A stretch of 64,000 bases of DNA from Ectobius pallidus (Eukaryota; Arthropoda; Insecta; Blattodea; Ectobiidae): contig CAXKWD010000008.1 of the NCBI GenBank assembly GCA_964059195.1, forward strand, positions 48,154,502 through 48,218,501, read 5' to 3'. The translations under genes were made by a program, and so were the position numbers. Position 1 is the stretch's first letter. Every line of letters begins with the position of its first letter. Shown piece by piece: positions 1 through 11,529 of the stretch. The notes beneath the pieces are model-generated. The model saw only the letters and a program-made list of their open reading frames with translations, was not told the origin of the DNA and made no database searches.

Positions 1-207
1 TGTTTAAATGCATTATTAGAATAGCACTCTTGTTACCTTTTGGTGTACTGGCACATTTATTTGACATGAGAGAATTGGGTTCAGGACATAACCTATTATG
101 ACCTTCATTAATTAAGTCATATGTGCTTGTATTTTCTATTGTTTGATTTACTCCTGCATCCTTAGGCCTAATATACTGGACGTTCTGATGAACTACCCTG
201 ACAACCC
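1..207. other. Unassigned flank
   Basis: AT-rich sequence ahead of the Penelope-like block. I see no coding signal or repeat boundary here. Similarity to the element starts at about 208. Confidence 0.4.
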
Positions 208-700
208 TATTAAGATTTCTGAACATTTTGTAAGTGCTGCAATCCTATCATTGGGTCTTTTTATTAAGAGGTTTGATGATGTTTCCACATCTGCGATGCA
301 TTCATCTAAATCATGTGAGTTGCGGACGCATGTTTTAAGACCATGGTTTAGAAAGGTAATTTCTTCTACCATGAAGGTTTCTGTGGATAAATTGACAACA
401 TTATTGGGTGTTTCTGCTTTCTTTCTGTTTCCAAATTCTTGTTTTAAGTGTGGGTCTTTTTTGCGCAAATTTTCCGCTTTTCTCTTTAATCCTTGTGTTT
501 TCTTTGACATAGTTCCTTTAAGTTTATTGTACATGTTTGACCTAAGGTTACTCCACATTTGGTCACCTACGGTTTTTACTAACCTCCAATGTAATTTGTA
601 TAACTGTAAATCTATCTTTCCCAACTTTTCATAATGTTTGGACCTTTCTAACATCATTGCCTTTTTTTCCAAGAGTTTTTTATTTTTACTGTTGTCATTT
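208..700 (-). pseudogene. Penelope-like element, inverted N-terminal fragment
   Basis: The minus-strand frame (193-672) is close to identical to the N-terminal region of the larger Penelope-like copy at 1360-1850, with only a few amino-acid changes. The match stops near 208. At 700 it switches abruptly to the element's 3' tail in the opposite direction. The protein is lysine-rich and lies before the reverse transcriptase core. The A-run after the Leu-Leu-Glu codons has seven A here, which keeps the frame open, while the neighbouring copy has eight and is shifted. Head-inverted fragments joined to the tail are common for Penelope-like elements, so I read 208-1021 as one rearranged partial copy. 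Confidence 0.8.
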
Positions 701-1021
701 AACCACCATGTTAAGAAAGATATAAAACTGTTAAAACATGTGAAAAAAACGTCCGAATTGAATGTATGGGGAAAAAATCTTCATCATCAAGAATGAAGAC
801 CATGCCATGAACTTCGAGATCCCGCCCGTAGATGACATCGTGAGACTCACCACAAAGAAAACAGATGGCAGCACACAGAAACTCACACAACACAGTCTCC
901 AAAATGCCAGTCGACCGCTAGCTGACGATGGGAGGGTACTTACCTCTTGAAACATGTCCTAGTAATGGTACGTAAGTGAGCTAAAAGTGTTTTAAACGTT
1001 CGACTACTTTTGAATAATTAG
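701..1021 (+). pseudogene. Penelope-like element, 3' tail fragment
   Basis: This repeats 3393-3702 of the next copy: the end of the GIY-YIG nuclease domain plus the 3' untranslated part. It differs by scattered substitutions, a one-base indel that shifts the frame near 770, and a small insertion near 967. It ends at about 1021, where the next copy begins, so the two lie head to tail. Confidence 0.75.
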
Positions 1022-3702
1022 TATAGTTTCACTGTCTAAAAAACTTCATTCCTAAACTTTGTAATTAATGGTGTACTAGCCATTGAAGTATAGGTTGATC
1101 TGAGAAAACACGCAATCCAACATGGCGACTGCAGAGAGATGTGAAGGTCAAATCAAGTTAACGGAACAAACAACGAATTTGGAGGTAAGGAACTGTAACC
1201 AGATTTTTAACATAGAACTTCAAGGACAGAAAAAAGACATCAAACGTTTCATGAAACTCTATTCAAAAAGACTAGACACGGCAGCTGATATTAAATTCCT
1301 CAATGTGTGCATAAAAGAAAAATTATCTCCCATCTTCCTAAAGAGGATGATCAAATTAAATGACAACAGTAAAAATAAAAAACTCTTGGAAAAAAAAGGC
1401 AATGACGTTAGAAAGGTCCAAACATTATGAAAAATTGGGAAAGATAGATTTACAGTTATACGAATTACATTTGAGGTTAGTAAAAACCGTAGGTGACCAA
1501 ATGTGGAGTAACCTTGAGTCAAACATGTACAATAAACCTAAAGGAACTATGTCAAAGAAAACACAAAGATTAAAGAGAAAAGCGGAAAATTTGCGCAAAA
1601 AAGACCCACACTTAAAACAAGAATTTGGAAACACAAAGAAAGCAGAAACACCCAATAACGTTGTCAATTTATCCACAGAAACCTTCACAGTAGAAGAAAT
1701 TACCTTTCTAAACCAAGGTCTCAAAACATGCGTCCGCAACTCACATGATTTAGATGAATACATCGCAGATGTGGAAACAACATCAAACCTCTTAATAAAA
1801 AGACCCAATGATAGGATTGTAGCACTTACAAAATGTTCAGAAATCTTAAAACAGATACCGAAAGAAAAGAATCATGCTGAGGTTAAACAAAAAGTGAAAA
1901 ACCTAAATGAGAAATCCGTTTTTTATTTAAAGGCAGATAAGGGTAATAAAACAGTAATCATGGACAAAGTAGAGTATGAACGTTGAACAAACTTGATGTT
2001 AAAAAACCCTGAATATGAAAAGCTATCCAAAAACCCCCTGAAATCGATCACAGACTCCACAAAAAAGTTAATAGAAAATAGTAATGTCATTCCAAAAGGG
2101 GAAAAAAAGAAATTAATAGTAAGTAATCCTTTCTTACCACAACTATACTGTTTACCTAAGATCCACAAGAATAATGACAGTATGAGGCCTATTGTAAACA
2201 ATATAGACTTATAGACTATCAAAATGGTTAGTAGAACAATTCAACAGTTTAAAAAAGTTTGACACTTTGAGCATTCAAAATTCAATGGAACTAGTGGACA
2301 AAATTAAAGATACAACCATTGGAACGGAAGAGGTACTAGTGTCTTTTGATGTCAACGCTTTGTTCATGAGCATTCCCACAGAAAAACTTCCTAAACTGAT
2401 TAAACATTGGCTGACAGAGAATAATAAGATAACCTCTGAACAAGTTGAAGGTTACCTTAAGATCATTCAACATTGTATTAAACATAACAGTTTCACTTTC
2501 AATCATGACTTTTATCAACAAACAACAGGCCTAGCCATGGGTAGCCCACTATCACCTTTGTTAGCTGACCTATTCATGAGCAACTTAGAATTACAAGTTA
2601 CCAAAGCCTTCCCACACATCTTCAAAAGTTGGCACAGATATGTCGACGACATCTTCGCCATTATTCCAAAAAGGTTTGCAGAAGACGCTGTTAAGCTTTT
2701 AAACTTACAAGACTCATCGATAAAATTCACAATGGAAATGGAAAAAGACGGTTGGCTACCTTTCCTAGACTAGAAAATCATGAAAGAACAGAATAAACTG
2801 AAATTTGGAATTTATAGGAAACCCACACATGTAGATAACTACATAAAATAAAACGAACATAACCCCAAAGCCCATCAATTTGCCATCTTTCACAGCCTTA
2901 TACATAGACTCACAAACATACCAACGACCAAGACAGAATATAATTTAGAGTACCAACATGTACAGGAAGTGGCAGTCACTAATGGTTTTAGAACAAACTT
3001 CATAGATAAGTTGATCAATAGACACACAAAGAGGAACAAAATCAAATAAATTAGTACATTAGAAAACCTAGAAACAACAAAAAAAGTTTTCAAGAAGTTC
3101 AATTACCACCCCAAATTGTTTCACAAATTTGAAAAAGTTTTTAAGGATTACAATATTAAATTAGCACCACAAAACAAATACACCATTAGGAATCTACTAA
3201 ACCATCCATTGAAAAACAAAAAACAAAAAACTGAACTCTCAGGCATATACCAAATAGAATGCAATGACTGCCCACAGGTATATGATGGACAAACTAAGAG
3301 AAATTTAGAGACAAGATTGAAGGAGCATCTAAGAAACGTGAGACTAATGCAAACTGAAAAATCCGCAGTTGCTCACCACTGCTGGACAGAAAACCACCAT
3401 GTTAAGAGAGATATAAAACTGTTAAAACATGTGAAAAAAACGCCCGAATTGAATGTATGGGAAAAAATCTTCATCATCAAGAATGAAGACCATGCCATGA
3501 ACTTCGAGATCCCGCCCGCAGATGACGTCGTGAGACTCACCACAATGAAAACAGATGGCAGCACACATAACCTCACACAACACAGTCTCCAAAACGCCAG
3601 TCGACCGCTAGCCGACGATGGGAGGGTACTTACCTCTTAAAACATGTCCTAGTAAGTGAGCTAAAAGTGTTTTAAACGTTAGACTACTTTTGAATAATTA
3701 GT
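1022..3702 (+). mobile_element. Penelope-like element, nearly full length, defective
   Basis: The unit begins where the preceding tail copy ends (about 1021) and finishes with the same tail sequence near 3702. With the inverted head and spare tail upstream, the block shows the partial tandem layout typical of Penelope-like elements. Its single gene is described separately. The ends were set by comparing the two tails, so each may be off by about 10 bases. Confidence 0.75.
1122..3640 (+). pseudogene. Penelope-like reverse transcriptase with GIY-YIG endonuclease, broken
   Basis: The ATG at 1122 opens a frame that runs through a basic N-terminal region, a reverse transcriptase core and a C-terminal GIY-YIG nuclease. 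RT landmarks are a palm motif VSFDVNALFMSIP (about 2338-2376), TGLAMGSPLSPLLADLF (2527-2577) and the catalytic YVDD (2640-2651). The nuclease shows GIYQIECNDCPQVYDGQTKR (about 3241-3300), with YDG where YIG is usual. In Penelope-like elements the RT copies the RNA at a cut made by this nuclease. Lesions: an extra A in the A-run near 1387-1394, stops at 1984, 2212, 2771, 2849 and 3047, and a frameshift near 2250. The element cannot make its protein. Confidence 0.85.
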
Positions 3703-4665
3703 TAACATATAATTTCAATATAGATCTATAATTCAATATATAGGTCTTGTGTTTAATGCAGTACCTACTTCTAATAAACCAGGATAAGAATGGTTTCTAA
3801 ACACAATGGTTGAAAATACAGTACTTGAAATTGCCAGCAAAGTAGCTTAAAAAGAAATCAAATGTGGAAATTTGCTAGAAAATATCACAAAAAAGCAGAA
3901 ATTAGCATAACTGAGGAAAATTTTCATTTTTAAATAAATATATTGTATTTTATGTAAATTTAAAGTAAATTTTGTTGGTAATCATCCTACCTACTTAGCC
4001 TATTTTCAGTAGCGGTCAAGTGTTGTTTTCTTGATATTCCAAAGGCTTGTAGCTCCTCTATCCCTTTGAGTCACATGATGATTTTGTTTTTATTTTAAAG
4101 TACACTATAAGGGCTTCTCATTCTGGCATTTTCAGATTTTTATCACCTGTCCCACAACACTTTTTGGGACCAAGAAAAAGCAAGATTTTAAATTTGCAAA
4201 TTTTTCAGGGTGAAGGACCACCAGTAACAGCTCAGTTATTTTCCTACACATACTCCTCTTACATAAGTGTAACAGGAAAAAAAATTGGCCTGTTACTCCA
4301 AGTCCTTCATTGTTTTTTTAATGCCTAAAGTTACTCAAAACAACAGTTCGTGAACGAAGATTAGAGCCCCAAAAACCTCTGTTTGGACTTAACTTAAATC
4401 TAATTTAATATGCACAAATGAAAGTCCATTCTTTAAGCTTTCCAATGAGCCCTATCTGACCATCCTACTGATTGAAATAGAAATTCTACAGCTTTCAGAA
4501 AATAAGTCTGAAATTACATTTTTTGCTTGTTCGTGTACTAAACAAATGCCTATATCTCAGGAGTAAAATTTTTTAGAGATACAAAAAGATTTGTTTTGGG
4601 GTTCAGAAGATTGGTACATATCACCTACCAAATTTCATCAAAATAAAAAATGGTGAGGCAAAGCC
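3703..4665. other. AT-rich non-coding; probably a transposon end
   Basis: No gene is visible. The stretch ends in a motif at 4671-4693 that matches the terminal motif of other repeats in this window, so part of it may be the right end of a non-autonomous DNA transposon whose left end I could not find. Confidence 0.3.
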
Positions 4666-4670
4666 CATTT

Positions 4671-4693
4671 GTTGATTTAATATGGAATGACCC
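4671..4693 (-). repeat. Terminal-repeat-like motif GGGTCATTCCATAT
   Basis: Read on the minus strand it starts GGGTCATTCCATATTAAATC. Closely similar ends lie at 59123-59144 and at both ends of the fold-back element (9784 and 18575). It looks like the terminal inverted repeat of a related DNA transposon family. Confidence 0.4.
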
Positions 4694-4927
4694 AGTTCTG
4701 GAGTTATTAAACTGCATATGCAATGAAATTATGTCAATCGTCACATCAATTCGCGGAAAGAAGTTAGAATTCTTTGTGTTACTGTGCTCACCTGTAAATC
4801 AGCCATTTCGTAATTATGGGTGGGACATTTTAGCATATTATGAAAACTATTTTTATTTATGTAATATAGTATTTTATAGTCTGTTTGTATGTATATAAAC
4901 CTGGATGCGTATATAATAATAATTGTA

Positions 4928-6351
4928 ATGGAGGAACTTTCAGTGAAGAAGCATTTGAAAGGCAAACCGCTGCAACTAGGCCAGCAAGTGTGTGTGCTAA
5001 ATGTGTTCAACAAAATTTCCGCCAACAATCCTGGAATGGTTATTGATGAAGTGACTAAGCTGACTGCTGAAGCAACAGGCGTGTCTAAAGCCAGTATTTA
5101 TCGACTACGAAGTAAGGTGAAGTCGGGCGAAAAGTTGACCACGCCTAAAAAAATTCGCCGGGCTAAACAACTAGGAGAAAGACATGATGAAGCAACGAAA
5201 TGTGCAATTTGTAGCATAGTGCATCAGTTTTATTTCCGTAATGAGATACCGACTGTAGACAAAATTCTTGCTGCAGTGCGTAATGACAAAGATTTGCCTA
5301 ATTTCTCGCGTGCCACCATGCATCGACTGCTTACTAAAGTCCTTTGATTTAAATTTGAGAAACAGAATCGTCAGTGTTTGTTGCTTGACAGAGATGACAT
5401 TGTGCTGTGGCGATGGAAATATTTGAGGGCAATAAAAGAACACCGGGTTCAAGGCAAGGTAATATATTACCTAGACAAAACGTTATTGAATGCGGGCCAC
5501 ACCGTTAATAAAGTTCTAGTGGACAAAACTATTGAAACCCGAAAACAGGCATTCCTCTCCGGGCTATCGACTGGACTAAAGAACCCCACCGGAAAGGGGA
5601 AAAGACTGATAGTGCTTCATATTGGCAGTAAGAAAGGGTTTGTGGATGGGGGTCTTCTTCTTTTCGAGTCCAAGTCGACTAAAGATTACCATGAGGAAAT
5701 GGATGGGAACAGATTCAAGAAATGGTTTTGTGAAATTCTTCCACGCCTGGAAAAGGACTCTGTTATAGTTATGGACAACGCTCCTTATCACAGCGTAATG
5801 GTGGAAAGAATTCTCAACAAATCATGGACTAATATTAAAATCAAGGACAGGCTGATTTAAAAAAAACTGCATTTTGAGGAAAATTACCACAAGCTGGAAC
5901 TATTGCAGTGTATTCCAAGTCACCTCGTAGCTGAATGTCGCAAGTACAGAGTCAACAAACTTGCCGAAAATTCTGGAAGATTGGTTCTACGACTACCATC
6001 GTACCATTGCAATCTTAACCCTATTCAATTAATTTGGAGCCAACTGAAAGGGCATGTGGCCAGGAACAATAAAACCTTCAAACTTTCAGAAGTGCGAGAA
6101 CTCATGCTCAAGGCAGTAAGAAATATATCATCGTGTGAATGGGATGATTGCATCCGTCATGTGCGTGGGGAAGAAGAGAATATGTGGTGTCTACATTGCC
6201 TGACAGAGGAGCTGGTGGAACCTCTAATTAAGTAATTATTAACGTAGGCGATGACAGTGACGACGATGATGATGATGATGATGGTGATGGTGCTGATGAT
6301 TCCGGTGACTTTGAGATGTCCGGAATTGAACCTCTAGAAACGGACGATTAA
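4928..6351 (+). pseudogene. IS630/Tc1-mariner superfamily DDE transposase, inactivated
   Basis: A helix-turn-helix N-terminus (about residues 1-140) is followed by a DDE_3-type catalytic core. Catalytic motifs are YLDKT (D183), VIVMDNAPYH (D283) and LNPIQLIW, where the usual third acidic residue (LNPIEL) has become Q367 by a single G-to-C change. The long DD and D-E spacing fits the arthropod IS630-like group better than classic Tc1. The frame from ATG 4928 has nonsense codons at 5345 and 5858. After a frameshift near 6233 there is an Asp-rich tail ending in SGIEPLETDD and a stop at 6349. That tail is typical of this family. Terminal repeats were not identified. Confidence 0.85.
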
Positions 6352-7560
6352 CTGGTGAGTTCTCTTAACATTATTTTAAAATCATGGTTTTCAGTGCTAT
6401 GTTTATGTTTGTAGGATCAGTAGTAGCACGGAGCCACAGCACGTGGGCCATTGTGCAGCGGGTGAGGAGTTGTTATCTCACGCTCTCCAACATCGTGAGA
6501 TGAAGTTTAGGCATTTCATTTGCACATTTTATCAACTAAACATTTTTTTATCTATATGTCTCAATCTTTTAGTTGTCACCAACAAATACACATTGACTAC
6601 CTGACAACATTAAGTATATGCCTAGATGAAGTTTGTATTTATTACGACATTCACAGATCAATAATCAATAGCATAAACTGATTCATACTGTATGCTGGTA
6701 TAAACGAATGTATCTTTTATCTTACTAATAAATTTGTAACTGGTAACTTCATATGTAATTTTTTGTATTCAGCAACACACGGTCCTCAGTAGTCCTACAA
6801 ATTTACTAGTACTTGGCGGAAATACATTTATATATAGACTTCTAATAATGAGTACTAGTTAGATTAACCTTAAGCTTCATAATGCAGTTCATCAATGAAA
6901 AAAATTATATTCAAACCATATGTTTAAGCCCTTTACATGGGCTAGGAAAATAATAATTTTACCATTAAGTGAATTTTAATGATATAGCACTGAGGTTTCG
7001 AAACTGTAATGATCAATGAGCTCACAATGCTACAATTTAGCAACACTACTGCTATAGTACGCTGTATGCAACCTACACCATGACTGTACAGGACTCCCCA
7101 AGTCATGGGGAGTGAAAAATTGAAACCTCTAGGTCAAAGGGTCTCGGAGGAATATGCGAGCATTAGGGTCCATTTAGATATAGTATAGATAGATAAAATT
7201 ACAAGACTGTAATGAAGTAACGTCAGTTTATGTGGTAGATTTCATTAATGATTAACTCAAGTGTCACCTTTCATTAATATTCACTTAATTCTAATAAAAT
7301 TATTTGTTTGATGTGCATAAAGTACACAAGATGCCAGCTCATATGAAGTATGAGGATATGCCTATTCCAGGGTTAGTATTCCTATAGTCCTAAGAAAAAG
7401 AATTTCGGAAAGTGCTTCATTTTTCATCAATTTAGTACAACAGTCAAGAATTACTCAACAAGATAATACCAGAAATGGCCATTACTCATTATATTAATAC
7501 TGGTACAACAAAGTACAGACAATACAACAGAACTACATGATAAGACTTTTAAACAATAAA
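6352..7560. other. AT-rich non-coding stretch
   Basis: No open frame of note, RNA gene or clear repeat boundary. It would lie within or just past the 3' part of the minus-strand host gene. Confidence 0.4.
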
Positions 7561-7572
7561 CAAATTGCTTAC

Positions 7573-7605
7573 CTTTACTAACATCAAATTCTTTTTATCG
7601 TAAAC
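7573..7605 (-). CDS. Possible 33-nt microexon of the minus-strand host gene
   Basis: Read on the minus strand, an acceptor (ttttgtaaaatcag) precedes 11 codons, VYDKKNLMLVK, followed by the donor gtaagc. It begins and ends in phase 0, and the exon 210 bases upstream also ends in phase 0, so the two join in frame. A segment this short can arise by chance, so the call rests on splice sites and phase only. Confidence 0.3.
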
Positions 7606-7815
7606 CTGATTTTACAAAACCCAAAAGTAAATTATTTCAATACTTGTGATAATCACGTCCTAGTTTTGCCAATGTGACTCTCAAGCACTGAGATGTTGCA
7701 GGTTGTTTGACTATTCTTTACTTTTCACTGTAATCTACACAAACTGGCACATGCCATTCCCATTCCATTTTCTCTTTCTGATTCCCTCATCACATGCAGT
7801 ATAATAAAGACTTAC

Positions 7816-7976
7816 CTTTAGTACTTGCACTTGGAATCTCACATCTATATCATCTACAGACACCAAGATGACACACTGTTTAAGGTTTATGTGACTATGT
7901 ATCTCACCAGTACCTACAGGCATAAATCGACTCACAGTTGTATCTTCATTGGGTTTCATTTGTCTGTGAAGGCAAT
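7816..7976 (-). CDS. Internal exon of an unrecognised host gene
   Basis: On the minus strand an acceptor (gattgcag) is followed by 161 open bases and a consensus donor (AAAG|gtaagt). Two leading bases and 53 full codons give phase 2 in, phase 0 out. The residues (for example RFMPVGTGEIHSHINLKQC, then VILVSVDDIDVRFQVQVLK) have balanced composition and do not resemble any transposon protein I know. The previous exon found, at 34320-34490, leaves one base over, so the joint codon is GAT (Asp) and the frame is kept. The implied intron is about 26 kb and further exons may lie in between. I do not recognise the protein. Confidence 0.5.
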
Positions 7977-8537
7977 CTGCAATCAATTGTAAAACTTTGT
8001 AAATTGGTTTTCAGCTTATTCTTCATCTAGCTTTCAAATTATGAGAACAAAATCAAAATATAGAATTTTCTAATTTTCTTCATATCAAAGTTAATTACTA
8101 TGAATGCATAACATATCATCACCTATATGCCACAACCACGAATGTGCAAAAATTGAGATTTTGAGTTAAGTGCATCGCTGGCATCAATTTACATTTATCT
8201 TTGTTCTGCAAGAACTGTGAATGCTATATCTTCTTTCCTTGGCAAGTAATAGCTAGTTCCAATTTCATAAAAGTACAAGTTCTGCTTTGTTTGTTACGCC
8301 ACATCATTAGGGCCCTGATTTATTGGTGAAATAAAATGGCTGATTTTGGTGTTAACTTCCTTCTATTTCGGTGGGTATTTTGTGAAATAAATTACTTATA
8401 CTACATTGGGAATATTGCGCAATGATAAACTTTGCTTCTTTATTTACATGAACTAACAACCCCCCCCCATTTCTATATTCTTCTGCCCTTGTATGAACTG
8501 AAGTAACTTTCGATTTAGGCATGATTAGAGTTAATGT

Positions 8538-8916
8538 TCAAATATAGTGACGAGAAACATCGTAATTTCTACTAAACACCATCAGATAGCCATTTGCAAA
8601 CAGAAGCGCCAACCATACCACTGCGGATAAAAGACGAAATCTGTTGAATACAAGTAACAAACATTCTACTCTTCTGCTGTAATCGAACATAGGCATTGCT
8701 AACTTGGCAAAGACATAGCAGGAAAGGAGTATACTCAACAGTACAAACCAGGTCACAGACAATCTTTGCGTAAATTCTGCAATCTTTGTAATCGATCACA
8801 ACTATTGATATATCGGTAAATTTTCGACAGCCATAGAAACAGCAGAAAAAAAGCATGAAAAATACATTACACCAAAACACAATACTGTGATTTTTAAGGC
8901 ACATTTTCGTGCTCAT
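8538..8916 (-). other. Two overlapping minus-strand open frames, one hydrophobic
   Basis: Frame one (8572-8916, starting at an ATG) encodes 114 residues rich in Cys and Phe. Frame two (8538-8762) encodes 74 residues with two strongly hydrophobic stretches that could span a membrane (around SVTWFVLLSILLSCYVF and SAVVWLALLFANGYLMVF). I recognise no family. At most one can be real, and both may be chance frames. They sit between host exons on the same strand but end in stops, so they are not obvious exons of that gene. Confidence 0.2.
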
Positions 8917-9783
8917 TTCTCACTTTATGGACAGAAGGGGCATATTTCATGTTTTTAAGACACATTTTGCGAAATCGAGTAAATTTCGCGATATTTCGTG
9001 GATTCAATTTAGTTCATATTGGTATTTTAAGCATATAAAAGCATATAATAGCTATGGGAGATTGTTTTATAAAATTTTGCGCTTATCGTTGTTACAAAAA
9101 AATACGGCCCCTACACATCATGAGTATGACACATTCGTGTTTTTGTATTCTGTCCTGTACTTCTTTATTATACCTACATCACAAATGTGCCACATTCGTG
9201 AATTTAGCAGAACAGGCTCAGCACTCCAAGTAAGATGTCATGGTGTGTATGTACCACATTCGTTAATATAGCATTTCTTATCTAGTTAAATAAATGACAA
9301 AACACTCAACATTCACATTTACAATGGCAACGGGCAATGGAGATCTATGTATCTGAAGTACGCGATTGGCCATGGAGGTTTTTATATTGACACAAGTGGT
9401 TGATTTCTCATGAGTTAGCTTTTATAATTCAGGTCATGGGTTACAAAACATGGTCATTTATCACTGGATAAAAAGTGTGTATTTGTCCTTGGATTCTTTA
9501 CTCTCCTAAAGTCCTTTTATTATTACATTTTTTGTTTAAAACAATGACAGCATTATGCAGTCTTGTTTTGACTCAGAAGAGGAAAAAACATATTTGTCAC
9601 GTGACCTCATGGAGTGGTGAAATTATGAATATGGAAACTACAGCCTAGTACATAAAACTGTACGGTTGTAGGCAGATGTTTTTGTTATACTGAATATAAT
9701 AGATATGTGAAGACTACCTACAAATCAAACCATTAAAAACTATTAAATACAGCAAAAACTCCTAACACTAAATAGTCCCCTCT
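8917..9783. other. Non-coding, repeat-like AT-rich stretch
   Basis: No gene found. The segment at about 8935-9060 has paired phrases (aagacacattttgcg, aagcatataaaagcatata) that look like the edge of an old DNA transposon, but no partner end was located. Confidence 0.25.
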
Positions 9784-10581
9784 GGGTCAATCCATATGAA
9801 ATCATCCAATGGGTGTTGCTGACATATTTTATTTTATTTTTAAGTATATATTTTCTGTTTCTATGTGTATCTGGGAGTACAAAACAATTTTTTTCACATT
9901 TTTATCACTAACGCTTTGGCAACTAGTGGCCATTTTGCTTAGAAGGATTTGGCATTTTTAGCATTTTCAAAGGTTAGCGTTAAGTTAAATAACTATTTTA
10001 TTTATGAAGATATCAACTTGAAGTAAAAACCATCTTAATCTACAAGAAACATCCTACAATTCATGTTATGACCAAAAATTTGTTAGGTCTTAAGGAAATA
10101 ATCTAAAACTTTATTAGAAAATGCAGTTACGATTAGAAAAAATTAACAACTTTATAAAACTTTTTTTCATTGAAGGGATGAAAACACATGTTTCATATTT
10201 TCCCCCCACAAAGATATAGTAGATCACTAGATGCTAGTAAAATTTGAGATCATTTATGTAAATCCTTTAGGTTTTATGAGTCTTCAAATATCGAGATTTT
10301 GCAGAATTGTTGATTTTCAAATTAAAATATCTCAAATGGGACTGAACAGAAAAATCTGAAATTTTCTCAAAATATTCTTCTAGTGCCTAGTAATCAACAT
10401 ATAAAATTTCATCACTGTGTTCTGACCAGAAGTATTTTATTTTTAATAAAGAAAATGCTAAAAAATAACACTGTCAAATGAGCGAATAACAGTGTTAAAA
10501 TACAATAAAAATTGTAAAAAATAATATAATTATTTGTTGTTGCTAGTAAAATTAAATATGTCATAAAACTAACATATTAAA
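9784..10581 (+). repeat. Fold-back element, left arm (outer part)
   Basis: Inverted match to about 17780-18575, with a few substitutions and short indels, for example the extra gggtgttgct near 9815. The match resumes after the first insert at 10868 and after the second at 16948. Confidence 0.85.
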
Positions 10582-10867
10582 GAATATTATAGGAGAAAAA
10601 TTCCTCCGGCACTGGGACTTCAACTCAGGACCTTTGGCTATTCACGCCAATGCTCTACCAACTGAGCTAAGCCGGACTGCATATGACATAACTTGTCTGT
10701 CTGTGAGGTAGACCATTAGGGCAATCAGTCATAGGAGAGAGGTTCCATCTGGTGCTGTGAATTGAGGTCCAGCTTAGCTCAGTTGGTAGAGCATTGGCAA
10801 AGCCATTGGCCATAGGTCTTGGGTTCTAGTCCCAGTGCCAGTGTGGTTCATGAATGCTTATATATCT
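10582..10867. mobile_element. Two-headed tRNA-derived SINE-like insertion
   Basis: A 286-bp insert flanked by the direct repeat TAACATATTAAA (10570-10581 and 10868-10879). The right arm of the host element lacks the insert and has a single copy, which proves the insertion. It holds two tRNA-like heads facing opposite ways: on the minus strand at about 10677-10597 (A box ttagctcagttggtaga, B box gagttgaagtccc) and on the plus strand at 10769-10850 (same A box, B box gggttctagtccc). A normal SINE has one head. This could be an inverted dimer or a target-primed chimera. Confidence 0.65.
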
Positions 10868-11393
10868 TAACATATTAAATGTTCCATGGTAGAAGTCATA
10901 GTGATCAATAGGGACCGGATTCTTAGGTTTTTACCTATTTTCTTCCTTACTTCCAAAACAAAAAGCGCTCATACACTTTTTCGAATCCTGTCCATAGGAT
11001 TCACCCACATTAATTCTATGGTACCTAAAAATACCTAAATGGGGTATAAAAACCTAAATACACCTAAACAGGATACAAAACCTAAAATATCTAATTTAGG
11101 CTACTTTTTTGTCTTTTTTGTTTGTCAGTTGAGAAATCGATATTTTGCAGAGAGACAATTTTTGTCGGGTTGAAATTAATACCACAGTGTTTCGTTCAAG
11201 CCATTGTCGTCTAGGATGGACAGTATCTAGAGAGGAAGTGTAAGAGTACCGGCGTATTCCTTTCAAAATATTCGTACGAACAACCATTGTTGCCGTGTAT
11301 GAACAAGGATATATATTTCTGTGTTTTAAAGCTCTTGTTTGCCTTTATTACTGTCCTGTTATTCATACTTAGTGGTCACACTGTGAGTTAATT

Positions 11394-11510
11394 ATGCCGA
11401 AACAAATGAAATCGAGTTTATTACGGCAGTGGATTGGCGACGACCTGAATTTCACTACAGATGGCAAAGTAATATTTTGTCAAGCCTGCTAGAAACACGT
11501 ATTATTTACC
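11394..11510 (+). pseudogene. hAT transposase N-terminus (BED/CGGBP1-like finger) fragment
   Basis: ATG 11394 opens a frame reading MPKQMKSSLLRQWIGDDLNF and on to VIFCQAC, then a stop in place of the residue after the CxxC pair, then KHV. The order of basic start, Trp, DGKVIFCxxC and then a basic segment is the first part of the zinc finger seen in CGGBP1-like hAT proteins. No later transposase domain follows before the inserted element, so this is a remnant or a first exon whose partners were deleted. Confidence 0.5.
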
Positions 11511-11529
11511 TTTCTAGAAAAGGGGGAAG

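Noticed and set aside
10597..10850. Possible tRNA genes
   Set aside because: A and B boxes are present, but the arms do not pair into a full cloverleaf and the copies sit inside a small insertion. They are tRNA-derived repeats.
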